Made by a program: the position numbers and the translations under genes. The notes beneath the pieces are model-generated. The model searched no databases and was not told where the DNA came from. It saw only the letters and a program-made list of their open reading frames with translations. Below, in pieces: positions 22,980 to 34,379 of a stretch of DNA of 64,000 nt. The DNA comes from Pseudoscleropodium purum (Eukaryota; Streptophyta; Bryopsida; Hypnales; Brachytheciaceae), in the NCBI GenBank assembly GCA_963969395.1, contig OZ017796.1:6450501-6514500 (forward strand), read 5' to 3'. The first letter of the stretch is position 1, and each line of letters opens with the position of its first letter.

Positions 22980-24400
22980 TCTTATCATCCCAAATCTTTT
23001 TCCGAGCAATCAACTACTCAAAATCCAACATGGTAAATTTGTAGAAATTATCATACATGTGGTAAAATCTCACTAAAAATTAGTATAGTTTTTTTTATGT
23101 TTATAAAGCATTTTAATAAGTTTCGTAACATTCCGATAGCAGAAGGTGCCAAAATTAGTAAGATCCTTTGAAATTGGCCAATTTAAAGATCAAATGTGGA
23201 GTTGACCGGCGTTGCGGTAGCACACGACATTAGAATAAAACCAACCTAGGATCTTTTATTACTCCCTTGAATCTACCTAGAAGCCTAGGCTAATTACTTT
23301 TGATTGACAATGAAAACTCCAAAACTTGGGTTTTTATCTAATTTGAGTTTTTAGTCACCAATAGGATTCTTTGTATTTTTGAGTTTGAAAAAGGGAATAG
23401 AAGTACCATAGACTAAAAATGGCCTTTTGAAGTCATTGGTGCAATCCGTTTGTGATTTGGAGCATTTATTCAAAAGTTAGAAATTAGATTTAACATAGAA
23501 GTTAAAATGAAAGGATTAGGTTGAAAATCTTAAATGATAAGGTTACCTAGTAGGAATTGGGGGGGATAAGGCCCTTGAAAAAGTATTTAAAGGCTCTCAT
23601 TTCTCTCCCAAATCACTCCTTTTGGTTTAAGTTTAAACCTTTGTTACATTATTGGATCCATTAATTTGGATTTGGGCCAATTTGGGCAACGTTGTCAATC
23701 TTTCTTATTTCTGGAGCATTTTTGAACTCCCTTGTAGGTACTTTTGTAGCTTTCTTTGAAGGGCATTGGGGTCCCTTCCAACGTTGGCTTGTGTATCTTA
23801 TTAATGATTGTTGAGTATTGTTCAAACTTTTGTGGAAGTTGTTTTGTGTACTAATTTTAGAACCTTTCACCATACTTTGGTAATGCTGCTTTGAGAGGTT
23901 TCTTACTTGTGATTATAATCTCTTAATTCTAAGTGGAAATTCCCTTATGGTGAAATCCCCTAGAGTTAGATGTGTTGTATACTAACTGGTCGTATATGGT
24001 TGCAAACTAACCCCATGTTATTTCAAATTGTACTTACCACATGAATGTGTTTTGTTTGGGAAGTTAAGAGTATTATTAACCATACAATGAAGCTTTGATC
24101 ATAGAGGTTGAAAAGTCATCCTTTAGAATTTGTATGTCAAGTACCATATAGCATTCCAAGTTTAGTTTCCAAAACATGAGTTTTGGAAGTCCAAGTTTAG
24201 TATCCAAAAATTGTTAATTACTTAAAAGATTTAGTTACTAAAGGTGGCATTCAATTTATAACCTTGTAATTGTAGCAATTAGAGAATGGTGAGGAATACA
24301 TCCTTATAAGGGATACACCGAGTACACCCTAGTGTAAGCCCTCAAGTTGGCACTTGAAACTCTGGATATATTTTTCACGAATATTTTACAACATTTAGCG
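22980..24400 (+). repeat. LTR-like block, copy 1
   Basis: Bases about 23030-23250 match 25060-25280 in direct orientation: TAGAAATTAT...GGTAAAAT..CACTAAAAATTAG, then AGCAGAAGGTGCC versus GGCAGAAGTACTA and GGAGTTGACC versus AGGTTGACC. Downstream a TATA-like GTATTTAAAGG is followed by a pyrimidine-rich start-like segment (CTCTCATTTCTCTCCC) near 23590. This is U3-R-like architecture. No primer-binding site was found. Confidence 0.45.
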
Positions 24401-24879
24401 AATATTTATGCAAGTATGCATAAATTGTAGTATTTGAGTAAAATTGTTAGCAGTCCTTACCAATGGAGATTAAAGTTTGCTTAGAAGTAAAAAAATATGT
24501 TTTTCAGTATGTTTCTATATTTCTAAATGTTAGTAAGAGTTTGTGAGGCTAAAATAGCATATTTGAGTGAAAATGAGGATATGAAAGTTAGTCAGATCTA
24601 GTATCTTGTCCATAATCACTAGGGTGCATGTGATAATCTAGCTAAATATAATAGTTTAATTTTAGGTCTAGAAAGTCTAAAGTCTGTAGAGTCCAATTTG
24701 TAGAGAATTTGGATTCTTTGTGTTGGCTTCGAGAAAACTACTAAATATCAACCAAAATCAAGAGTAGACAGCGAAGATGGAGATTGAAGCTTATAGAGAG
24801 GTGCTTTTAGGATAAAAGCATACTAGGAGGTTAACTAAGAAGCCAGTCATCCACAACAAATTCCAGTATTGGAATTATT

Positions 24880-26280
24880 TTCCCTCGGGTAGAAATTATT
24901 AAAGAATTATTAATTTGAGCAACTCTATGAATAGTGCAATTGGAAGTTTGGTTTTACCTTAAGGTTTTTAGAATTTTTTAAAGATTGCCCAAAAAGTTTC
25001 AGGATTTTACAAGTTTCCATGATGACTCCATGGAAAGTCAACTACGTTTGAAGTTGTTGGTAAATTCATAGAAATTATTTGGAATGCGGTAAAATTCCAC
25101 TAAAAATTAGATTAGTGTTTTGTGTGTTGAATAAGTGCTTTGTCAAGTTTGAAGACTTTCTAATAGGCAGAAGTACTAGAATCAACAATAACATCAAATT
25201 TTATAAGAATTTATAACATAGCGGCAGGTTGACCAACAAACCAAAAATTAACAGTGTCCAATTTGCACGAACAAGGGGTCTTTCCTTACTTTCTTCAACC
25301 TTCTAAACAACCCTAGCCACTCAAATTCTTCAAAAACCACGAATTCCAAAAGTTAAAGTTTTTTTGTTTTTTTGGATTACTATGAGTGGTTTTTCCACTG
25401 AAGAATGGCTTAGGAAAAGGGAGTAGGGGGTCTTATAAACTAATTTGGGTCTTTTGAACATGATGACACAATCATTTTTGTGTTTGGAGTTGTTCCTTAA
25501 AAGATAGCAAGGGTCAGTTCATAATTTGACTTTTTTAGTGTAAATTGTCGTAAGTTAAAGTAGATTTCTAGATGGCTTGGGGAAGAAGCAAAGGTTTGAT
25601 TTGATTAAATCTTCAAATCTTGCCTTAAAAAGTCAAAATTGAATTTTTAAGGATTATTTAGGAGTTGACCTTAAATTAAACACCAAATATCTAGAATGAA
25701 TTAGGATTTGATTCCCAAAATCTTTCAAAAGTCAATGGTTTTTATTTAGGCAATATTCCTAGAGCTAATTGAGGCTTATAAGAAACTTGCTTGAGAACCT
25801 TCCCGTTGACTAAAGAAAGCTTTATAGGACAAATATCTTAGGGTAGTTTAGGTTAGTTAGGGAATTACTTAGGTAGGAAAAAACAAAATATCTCGTGGTA
25901 AGCGAGGAGGTGGTCCCTTTTCCATGAGCATATAAGGGCCCTCCCTCCTTGTTTCTCGCAACCCATTCTTGCAACTCATTTTCTTCCTGCCAAGGTTGAC
26001 ACATTTCTCTTGTATCGACATTTTGACGGATAAACTTGTTCTTGTGTATCGAAACGTTGTCAAACATAAATTCATTCTTGGTACACCACCACTATTGGTG
26101 TGACCAAATTTCTACTCAATTTTTGTTCTTATGTTAGTGAAGGAAGTTTTTAAAGACTTTGGATTCCCTTAAAAACTAACAATCCTTGCTAATAAGTTGC
26201 TGAAGCTATTAAATTTGCTTGATTGTATTTTTTTAGAGTATTGGGAGTTGGATTCCCAAATTCATCAGTTGTGACAGTGA
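24880..26280 (+). repeat. LTR-like block, copy 2
   Basis: It is homologous to copy 1 over about 25060-25280. A TATA-like CATATAAGGGCC at about 25928 is followed by a C/T-rich start-like tract (CTCCCTCCTTG). This organisation fits the U3-R of a plant Ty3/gypsy LTR. No internal coding region lies between the two blocks (24400-24880 is non-coding), so a tandem or nested LTR remnant is more likely than an intact element. Confidence 0.4.
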
Positions 26281-26377
26281 AACAGGTACTTTAATTTAAA
26301 ATTCTTAAGGTGGCGTAGATAGTCTTTGCTAAAAGGTTTTTAATTAAAAATTTTGATCATCTCAAATTGTACAATGG

Positions 26378-26620
26378 AGTTGGTTTGATTTCAATTCTAA
26401 AAATTCAGTTTAAACACTACCATCCATACTTCCTTTGAGAATTGAAAATTTGGATACTAGAATTGGTTTGACTTTAATCCTAAAGTTTGGTTTAAATGTT
26501 GTCATGTGTACTTCCTTTAAGCATTAAAAACTTGGATACTAGAATTAGTTTGACTTTAATCCTAAAGTTCAATTTAAACGTTGTCAAATGTACTTCCTTT
26601 AGAAATTAAAAAACCAAACA
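26378..26620. repeat. Tandem repeat, about 82-bp unit, three copies
   Basis: Units start near 26378, 26461 and 26543, each with TTNGTTTGACTTTAATCCTA-like sequence, a GTTTAAA segment, GTACTTCCTTT and a GGATACTAGAATT boundary. Bases 26620-27390 that follow are non-coding and unremarkable. Confidence 0.8.
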
Positions 26621-27398
26621 AGCTCTTGACTGAATTAGCCTGGGATCGCTCTCATCTTGCAAAACTTTGGCCTTGAATCTTTTGGAATTACGGTGAAACC
26701 TTGAAATGGCAAAGCCATGGTTCTAAAAGAAATATTTTAGGTCAAGATCTTTGTCAAAGTTAGCCTGAAGTTGCCCTCATATGGCGAAGCTTTGACTTTA
26801 TTCTCTAAACCTTGAGAAAAGTAGTACTTAACAAGTTTTGACTTGTTAAAAGCTATCTAATCTCAAAGACCATGAAATTCCTTCATTTTCTTCTTTGAAC
26901 TCTCTCTTGATATCCCTCTCTTTCCAAAACCTTTGTCTTAAAATTTTCTAGGAACCTTAGATTAGAATCTACTTGTTAGATTAGATAGAAAAAATATCCC
27001 TAAAACAACCCAAAAACATTAGCTAGTTAGTTTTGCTTTATTTTAATTGATTTGTTAGTTAGTTTAGAGTATAATTCCAACCTCCAACCCATTAATTAGA
27101 ATGACTTAGTTAAGTTTATATTCCAAAAATCCATAAAAATTAGATTAGATTTAGTTTTTTCCTATATAGTTTGATTTAAACACCAAGTTCTAACTTTTAT
27201 AATTAGTGAGTTTGGAAGTATCAAAATTAGATTAGGAAACACATGAAAACAAAGTGTCCATTGCTTGGAAGGCCAAAGAACACTAAGGTTACAAAACCCC
27301 ATCAAAAGTTATTGACATTGCTGCTAAGACTTGTATGCACGTTTTTACTCTAGGGTTGGAGTCAAAAACACTCACACCTAGTAGGCTAATCAAACATC

Positions 27399-28340
27399 CC
27401 CGAGAGCCCCTAGGACACCCAAAGTTAAGTAGCCAAGCCCACCAGTAAAAGACCAGTACCTAGCAAGCAATCCAAACACCCTCAAGAACCCAAGACACCC
27501 CAAGTTAAGCAACCAAGCCTACTAGTGAAGGACCAGTATCCAATAGATTGCTCCTAACATCCCCAAGAGTCCCAAGATACTCCAAGTTAAGCAACCAAGC
27601 CTCCAACAAAGGACTAGTATCCAATAGGCAGTCCGAATACCTTTGAGAGCCTCACACACCTTATTTGGCAGCCAAGTCCACCAATGAAATACCAATACAA
27701 GCAGTTACCCAAACATCCCCAAGAACCCCAATATACACCCAAATGGCACCCCGAATGCCCCAGCAGTATCAAGAAACAAGGGAGGTATCGATTAGTAGGC
27801 CAATAAGGGCCAGTACACAGCAGTTGCCTACAAGGTTGTCTTATCAAACATGATTTTGGATTTTGGCATCTAATAGATGTCTAATTTCGCATGTTGTATA
27901 TCACAAATGTCGAGTACGAATGACATTTGTGTCTAATAAGGCCATATTTAACAACTGAGACAATTTGAAATTTCACTTTAATTATCAACTTTTACTTAGA
28001 ATATAATAAGTGTTTATCGAAATGAATCGCTTTAATAATATGGAACACTAATATGTCAAAATTATAACTATTGAGTCTTTTTTTCAAAAGTCAACTTTAG
28101 AGTTGACTTTGTTAGACAAATGGAAGGTCTACTAGACATTTTAAATATCATGTTGTCCATTTGTCAAGGAAGGCAATTAAAACTACCCAAGCATCCTCGA
28201 GAGCCCCAAGACTCCCCAAGTTAAGCAATTAGCCCACCTAGAAAAGGACCAATATCCAATGGCCACCAAAGCATTTTCAAGAGCTCAAGTTGACACCCAG
28301 ATGGCATTTCCAAACATCCAGTAGGTATCAGGATACAAGG
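27399..28340. repeat. Tandem repeat, about 80-bp CCAAG-rich unit, interrupted by an insert
   Basis: At least four diverged units between 27399 and 27715 share CCCCAAGAGCCCCAAGACAC, AAGTTAAGCAACCAAGCC and GGACCAGTATCCAATAG. Another unit appears at 28185-28290. Between them, 27850-28175 is unlike the array, AT-rich, and contains a perfect hairpin (AAAGTCAACT-TTAG-AGTTGACTTT near 28086-28110), so it is probably a later insertion. No protein is encoded. Confidence 0.75.
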
Positions 28341-28479
28341 CCGATATCAACGAGTTCGACAAGCAGAGGTCTAGCAAGCTCCCTTAGGGAGGGTTTAGTA
28401 GCTCTCTAGTGAAGGCCAATAGCTCTCCAAACGATTGTCAAGGCCTAGTAGGGGGTACCCACAATTTAAAAGAAAAACA

Positions 28480-29040
28480 ATCAATTAACCAAATCACCTC
28501 TTTGAGCATATCAATAATTATTTTCAACATGCTATGTAGGATTTGGAAAGAATAGAGGCATATAGAAAGGCAATAGGGAAAGAATGGCACCATAGGTCTC
28601 ATCACAAAAAATACAATAGATGGGAGGTTGAGAGGACTTTAAAGAAAAATTTGATGTGTAGAGGATTAGTTAAAAATCCTAGGAAGGAATGCCAACCACT
28701 AAGAGTTGGATGAGCCAATAAGTGACATTAGATAAGGAGAATAGTCAATCATTATGTAGGACGTAGAAACAAAATTTTAGTAGACCAAAGTCAATCATAG
28801 CATAAAATAATAGAGGAGAAATAGTGGAGAAAGAAGGAAGTGGAAAAAAAAGTGGAAAAAGAAGAAAGAGGAGGAAGAAAGGAAGGAGTTGGAAATCAGC
28901 CAACTTTTATCCAAAGACCAATCTCATGCTAAAATCAAGACCAACAAGGAAGGAGGGAAAAATATGGCAAATGACGAGAAGTGCGAAGGATTGTACAACA
29001 ACCTCAACGAGGGTCTCAACGCCGAGGTAAGACACTAAGT
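28480..29040 (+). pseudogene. Possible retrotransposon gag-like coding relic
   Basis: Plus-strand reading gives a charged, helix-like stretch (DLERIEAYRKAIGKEWHHRS, then YNRWEVERTLKKNLMCRGL and KNPRKECQPLRVG) followed by stops, then a Lys/Glu/Arg-rich frame at 28824-29030. The style resembles a gypsy gag region, but I cannot name it. It lies downstream of the LTR-like blocks in the same orientation, which is compatible with that reading. Confidence 0.3.
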
Positions 29041-30284
29041 TCCTCTTAAAAGTTAGGTCACTAGAAGTAAGTCAACTTCTTTATATCACCAAAGAATCTA
29101 GCAGAATAGGGTTATATGATTCAATCATTTTCCAAAGTCGACAGGGATAGCAATTAGGTATTGTCTAGGGTTGGCCAAAATTACATTATGCTTAAAATTC
29201 TAAGAAATTGTCCTACAAATAGTAAGCTCTCTAGAAGAGACTTAAAGCCCCCAAAGCTAAAAGGAATTCAAGTAAAAACTTAAGACAAGAACCTAGGCAT
29301 CTGTAAGGGATGGTTAGGAGGTAGGAACTTGTCAAAACTAATAGGAGTAGGAATTCTAGAAAAGATCCATTGTTTGGAAGGCACAATGGACCGACGTTAG
29401 AATACCCATAGGATTTAAAGCAAAAGACCAAGAACTTGGTTGTGTTTGTTTATTTACCAAAGGTGGATAAAAAAACACTCAGAGCAACTATAAAGTCACA
29501 AATGTACACATCACATCTCTACACAAACGTAACTAGCAAGTCTTGATTGTTTCAAATAAAGGTATCAGCACAGTCATTCCAACAAGCATATAAAGATCCA
29601 ACATAAGATCCCAACATTACTGCACAAACCTAGAAGAAATTCAAATTAATTCTCTACATTGTTGTTCAACAAATTGGATTGTTTGAGCCTTTGTTCATTT
29701 AAAAGTGTGACATTGGTAAATTAGGTCAGAAACACTAATAGCATAAATCAGCATAGAAAAACACCACTCATACAAATGAATTATAAGAATTAGTAAAAAA
29801 TCAATTAAGAAAATGCTCAAGCAAAGTAACTTTGTAGTCCAAGAATTGCAAGTACACAACTTATTGAAAGGAAAGATGTGTGCAATAAACCTAAGAAGAG
29901 TTACAATTTGACATTCTTACTTTCATGCTAACAAACTAAAAAAAGAATAAAAAACACACATAATGTGTTAAAAAGCTTTAGAATTTAAACATTTCCATAA
30001 GACATTTGCAACTCAATATCATAAACTTGCAAACTAAAGTCAAAGCTCTCTAATATTAACTTAACAATAACTCAACAATCACTATTCAAGGACTCATTTC
30101 ATTATAATCAAGAATGTTTTGAAATGCTCTAAACAACTTGCAATGTAATTCCATTACAAAATTCTAATAATGGTAGTTTATATAGTACTACAACAAACCA
30201 ACAACAACATTGCCAAATAAAAAGAATGTACTAAAATGATTTTGGAAATTATCTTAGTTAGAGTCCAGATTAACAAAAGAATTT
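29040..30284. other. Spacer, nothing recognised
   Basis: AT-rich, with only short chance frames and no visible repeat structure. It ends at the left border of the copia element. Confidence 0.5.
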
Positions 30285-30418
30285 TGAAGAAATCTTACCA
30301 TGCTTCAATGACTATTAAACTTCAAAGAGAGTAAATTCATCTTCTATAATGTATATGTACACATGAGATTCAACGTAAAGTAAGCTATAGTAATGAATGT
30401 AAACTAAATTTCTACACA
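30285..30418 (-). repeat. Copia 3' LTR (recognisable part)
   Basis: It matches the 5' LTR segment at 36708-36848 in the same orientation. The shared end TGAAGAAATCTTA marks the outer terminus. No purine-rich tract is adjacent to the inner limit I chose, so the real LTR may be longer. Confidence 0.7.
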
Positions 30419-31057
30419 TACATTTTATAGTCTACGAGATTTGGCTAGGAGTCTTTCCTTGGTAAATTTGTACGTTGAGTTGTTGAATGCCTTTATTGTA
30501 TCAACTTTGAGAGAATATAGAGACTAGGACTAAGCTTTGATTGTATTGATAAGTCCAATTGGTGTTCATGTTGCTCTAGTGGTTGGTTGTAGTTGTCCAT
30601 TGAATTTGTGACAACATCTTGGAGATCTATGGATATATAGTCATATTGCTACAAGCAAGATCAAGTAGTTTTGATGCATTCAAGGGTAGGGAGTCTCATA
30701 CACATAGAATTTTAGTTGGAAGAAATGTTACCAAGGGTAGCAAAGAGGAATCATTGAAGTGCACTAGAGAGAAATTTTCAAAAACCCTGACAATTGGTGG
30801 GATAATCAATTGTCAAAAAAGAACCCCAAGGCTCCTAATTTCAAATATAAGACTACAAAGAAGGCACTGAGGATTGACAATTGGTATACTCAAAGTTGGG
30901 TGAAGGCCTAATTCTACCAAGAGTTAGATTCTAATACTAGAAATAAAGGGATAATTTCTAAACGGTCTTTGATGGTAACAAAGCTAGTATATGATGGAGA
31001 CTTTGTTGAGAAATGAGCTTGTTATTTGGTAGTAGGAATATATTGTGCGTGGATATT

Positions 31058-31282
31058 TCATGACTTTAAAACCTCTCTAATAGAATGATGTTGGACCTCT
31101 ATATGTTTCATTCTTGCATGCATGACAAGATTTTCTACAAGGTTTATGCAAGATTGATTATCGCTAAGAAGAGTAGTTGGTTCATGAGGTTCTAGTTCTA
31201 CTTCACTCAAAAGGCATAAAAAATATACGATATCTTTTGTTGTATCATAATAGTTAGATTTATTACTTGAACAACTTAACAC
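31058..31282 (-). pseudogene. Copia RNase H fragment
   Basis: The open frame contains LLSDNQSCINLVENLVMHAR followed by MKHIEVQHHSIRE. These are the conserved copia RNase H blocks (L.CDNQSAI.LA.NPV.H.RTKHI....HFIRE). The start of the domain is decayed. In the family this domain removes RNA from the RNA:DNA hybrid. Confidence 0.9.
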
Positions 31283-31838
31283 TGTGGATTGAAACTTACT
31301 GCTCTAGTATATGCTTATTTTGCACAATTTATGCACAATGCTTGAAGTCGATTGACAAGAATCCAAATCCTGCCCCCAATCAATGTTTGCAAATGAGTGG
31401 TAGTCATTTGTGTCCATTGAAGGCAAGAAGAGACCATAGTCCGCAATACCACTTAAATAACAAACTATCTTTTGGTAGGTTGGAAATGTACGATTATAAA
31501 ATTTGCTATTTATCTAGATACACATCCAACTACATAATAGATATCGGGACGTATATTTGTCAAGTAGATTAAACTGCCAACAAGTGCCTTATAAGCGATA
31601 GGGTTTATTAATTCCGTACCAATGCTTATGTATAATTGAGCATTTGGATTAATAGGCAGTCATGTAGGATTATAGTCTTGTAAGTTGATTTTTTCTAGAA
31701 GTTTGTTGATGTAGCTCTTTTGACAAACAAAAATGCCATTTGAGTATTTGAGTCTACACTGAAATAAATGCTTGCAGCTTCCAAATCAGTCATTTTGAAT
31801 TTCTGTTGAAGTTCCATTTTTAGACATGCAATTTCTTA

Positions 31839-32306
31839 TTAGTTATCACTTGTGATTAATAGATCGTCTATATAAAAAAGTAGAATGATCATTTTAACAT
31901 CCTTGGAATAATATAAGTTTGGGACACTTTCATTGTGGTAGAGTCCTTGAGTAGTTAGCCATGAAACTAGTTTCTCATACCAAGCTTTTGGAACTTGTTT
32001 TAAACCATAAAATGCCTTAATAATTTTACACACTTTTGTACTGTCACTTGCATCAAGGAATCTCATTGGATATCTCTTCATTTAGAATTGTATTTAAAAA
32101 TCAATTATCACATCCATTTGTAATAATGGCCAAATGTTTTTGGCTAATAATGGCAATATTAAGTGAATTGTTGACCAATAAACCACTAGTGCAAAAATGT
32201 CTTGGTAGTCAATTCTTTTCTTAGTTACTAGAAACCACACGCAACTATCTAAGCTTTTAGTTTTTCTATTCCACCATGTATATTTCTCTTGGTCTTGAAA
32301 ATCCAC
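31839..32306 (-). pseudogene. Copia reverse transcriptase, decayed
   Basis: The first part reads KKRIDYQDIFALVVYWSTIH (family GIDYEETFAPVVRWSTIR). In the next frame MKRYPMRFLD and KVCKIIKAFYGLKQVPKAWY precede LLFYIDDLLITSDN, the copia form of the catalytic YVDD box, here YIDD with both Asp kept. A frame change near 32090 and the missing middle make it inactive. Confidence 0.9.
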
Positions 32307-32653
32307 TTCGCAACAATGGATGCTTTGTTATTGGACCGATCAACCACTTGCCACATTCAATTTTATAATATTAAATTTATCTCCTTTTGAATGGTAGCTT
32401 TTCATCCGGATAGCTTGCTTGTTGTTTGGAAATGAATAGGGTCATCATTTAATTTGGAAATAAGAGTCCAAAAATCATGTAGTTTAACTGAGGGCAACCT
32501 ATTGCGAGTTGAGTAGTGTTTGATAGTTGGCCCAACATTTGGATTGGTAAAGAAGGATCATGGATTTTGAAGAGATGCCACCAAACTCATAACTAGACCT
32601 ACTAAACTTACCAATATATGACTGTCTTCTAGCAAGGAGGTAGAAGGTTCCTA

Positions 32654-33918
32654 CTAAATAGATTGGTCAAGATCTTGAAATTCTAGATTGTCATGATTTT
32701 TTGAGTTTTGAAGATAGCTATACACAATGTCAAATGTCATTGAGGTAAAGTGAAAAATATCATCAATAGGTGTAGGGTTTTCTAAGTAGTAAAAACCTAC
32801 TTTGAATTCATCATTGATAGCATTTCTACAAATAATGACCTTTCTTGTTGTATTGTTATAAAGCTTGTAAGCCTTGTTTTCAATGTCATAGCCCAAAAAT
32901 AAACATTGCTTTGTCTTACTATCCAATTTTTGACGATTCTCTTAGAGAATGTGAAGCTAAATGATGCATCCAAAAATTTGGAAATTTGAAATATTGGATT
33001 TCGTACTTGAATACATGACTTCTAGTGTGTTGCCATAATTGACTCTTGTAGGGTTCTAATTAATTAGATAAATTGCAGTAGCTGTAGCCTCTATCCAAAA
33101 GTAAATTGGAAGTCCACAGTCATGCGAAATACTCTTAGCAAGTTGTATAATTTTTTTATTTCAATTCTGCGTTCAGAAACTCTGTTGTGTTGAGGTTTAT
33201 TTTCTTGAGTTAATTCTCTGTGAATTCTGTGAGAGGTGCAAAAATTTTAAAAACCTTTTAGTAGATATTTCCCGCCTCTATTTGATCTCAAGACTTGCAA
33301 CTTGTTGCCAATTTCAATTTCGAGCATATGCTTGAAAATGTAGAATTTCAAAAAAGTTTTACTTTTGTATTTGAGAAAATACAACCAACTTTTCCTTGAA
33401 AGATTGTCTATGAAGACAAGCACATATCAAGAACCACCTAATGAAGCTTGCTACATAGGTCCAATCAAATCTGAGTGAATTCAAAATTCAAGTTTGTTTA
33501 ATGTGGCGGTGGTCTTTGTAGGAAATCATTACATGTGTTGCCTTCCAAAGAGGCAACACTAACAAATTTGAGTCTGTTGTTTAATACAAAGAACGCTAGA
33601 AACATTATTGAAAGTAGATAGCAAGTAAAGATATGCAAAGTTGAGGTGACCCAAATATTTATGCCATATTGTAGCAACGTCTGGTTGAATATCAACTAAT
33701 GCATGGGCTATGTTTCAAAAACAATATAATCCATTTGATGAATTTTCTATCATTTGATTCAATAATACATCCTTGATTATCAAGAATCCAACATTCTTGA
33801 TTTGAAAAAATTACTTGATGTCCACAATCAACAATAGTATGAACATTTATTAAGTTCTTAATCCTACGAAGGATGTAAATAATTGAAATTAATTTTATTG
33901 AGCTAGATGATTTTGCAC
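32654..33918 (-). pseudogene. Copia GAG-pre-integrase and integrase, decayed
   Basis: After the hAT insertion the minus strand gives the GAG-pre-integrase region (about 33700-33600, IWHKYLGHLNFAYLYLLS across frames). The integrase core follows: YVLVFIDNLSRKSWLYFLK, RSNRGGKY (family RSDNGGEY, catalytic Asp lost) and QHNRVSERRIE (family QQNGVAERKNR, Glu kept). The C-terminal GKKCIFLGY-type block is open at 32926-32654 (KQCLFLGYDIENKAYKLYN, then KVIICRNAI). Several stops and frame changes are present. In an active element this enzyme inserts the cDNA. Confidence 0.85.
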
Positions 33919-34158
33919 CAGGGTTGACGAATCTCTACGTCCGCCCGAAAAAGGCGTCCATAACCCGGACGTCCAGACGGTCAGACGTCCGTCCGCACGG
34001 ACGCCAGCAGACGCAGCGTCCCTCCTGCCGTCGGAAGGCGAACGGGCGGGGCGGACAGGGCGGGGCAGACGGACGAGGCAGACGGGGCGGACGGCATCCG
34101 CATTTGTCAGCGGACATTGCGGACACAGCATCCGCGTCCGGACGTCCTGTCAACCCTA
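33919..34158. mobile_element. GC-rich 240-bp hAT-type miniature element with 8-bp target duplication
   Basis: It starts CAGGGTTGAC and ends GTCAACCCTA: inverted repeats differing only at the outermost base, with the hAT-type CAGGG start. TTTTGCAC stands immediately on both sides (33911-33918 and 34159-34166), an exact 8-bp duplication as made by hAT transposases. The interior is extremely GC- and CpG-rich (about 34 CpG by hand count) and packed with GGACG/CGTCC and GGCGGAC motifs in both orientations, which may be subterminal transposase-binding sites. It splits the copia region between protease and integrase. Open frames across it (for example 33924-34235 plus) are composition artefacts. No protein is encoded. 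Confidence 0.88.
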
Positions 34159-34345
34159 TTTTGCACAATGGCATTGCCCAATGCCTTCACAACATGGGAT
34201 TCACCATTTCTTGTCTTAATTTCACTAATTTCTAGGCTTGAAGAATTAGGCTGAGGATCTAACTTATGACAATCAACAACTATATGCCTTGATACTCCAC
34301 TATTTAGATACCAAGGCCCATTGTCCCAAGATGGATAATAATACG
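34150..34345 (-). pseudogene. Copia protease relic
   Basis: The minus strand reads WYLNSGVSRHIVVD, which matches the aspartic protease signature WYLDSGASRHIT with the catalytic Asp changed to Asn. It is followed by NGESHVVKALGNAIV (family pattern DG....V.G.G). It is separated from the zinc knuckle by the insertion ending at 35615 and cut on its distal side by the hAT element. Confidence 0.75.
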
Positions 34346-34379
34346 AAAATTGTTGTAATTTTGTCCTTTTAAAATTCTT

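Noticed and set aside
33895..34235. Three overlapping open frames of 78-103 codons on both strands in the GC-rich block
   Set aside because: The block has exact terminal repeats and target duplication, so it is a miniature transposon. The frames arise from lack of A/T-rich stop codons.
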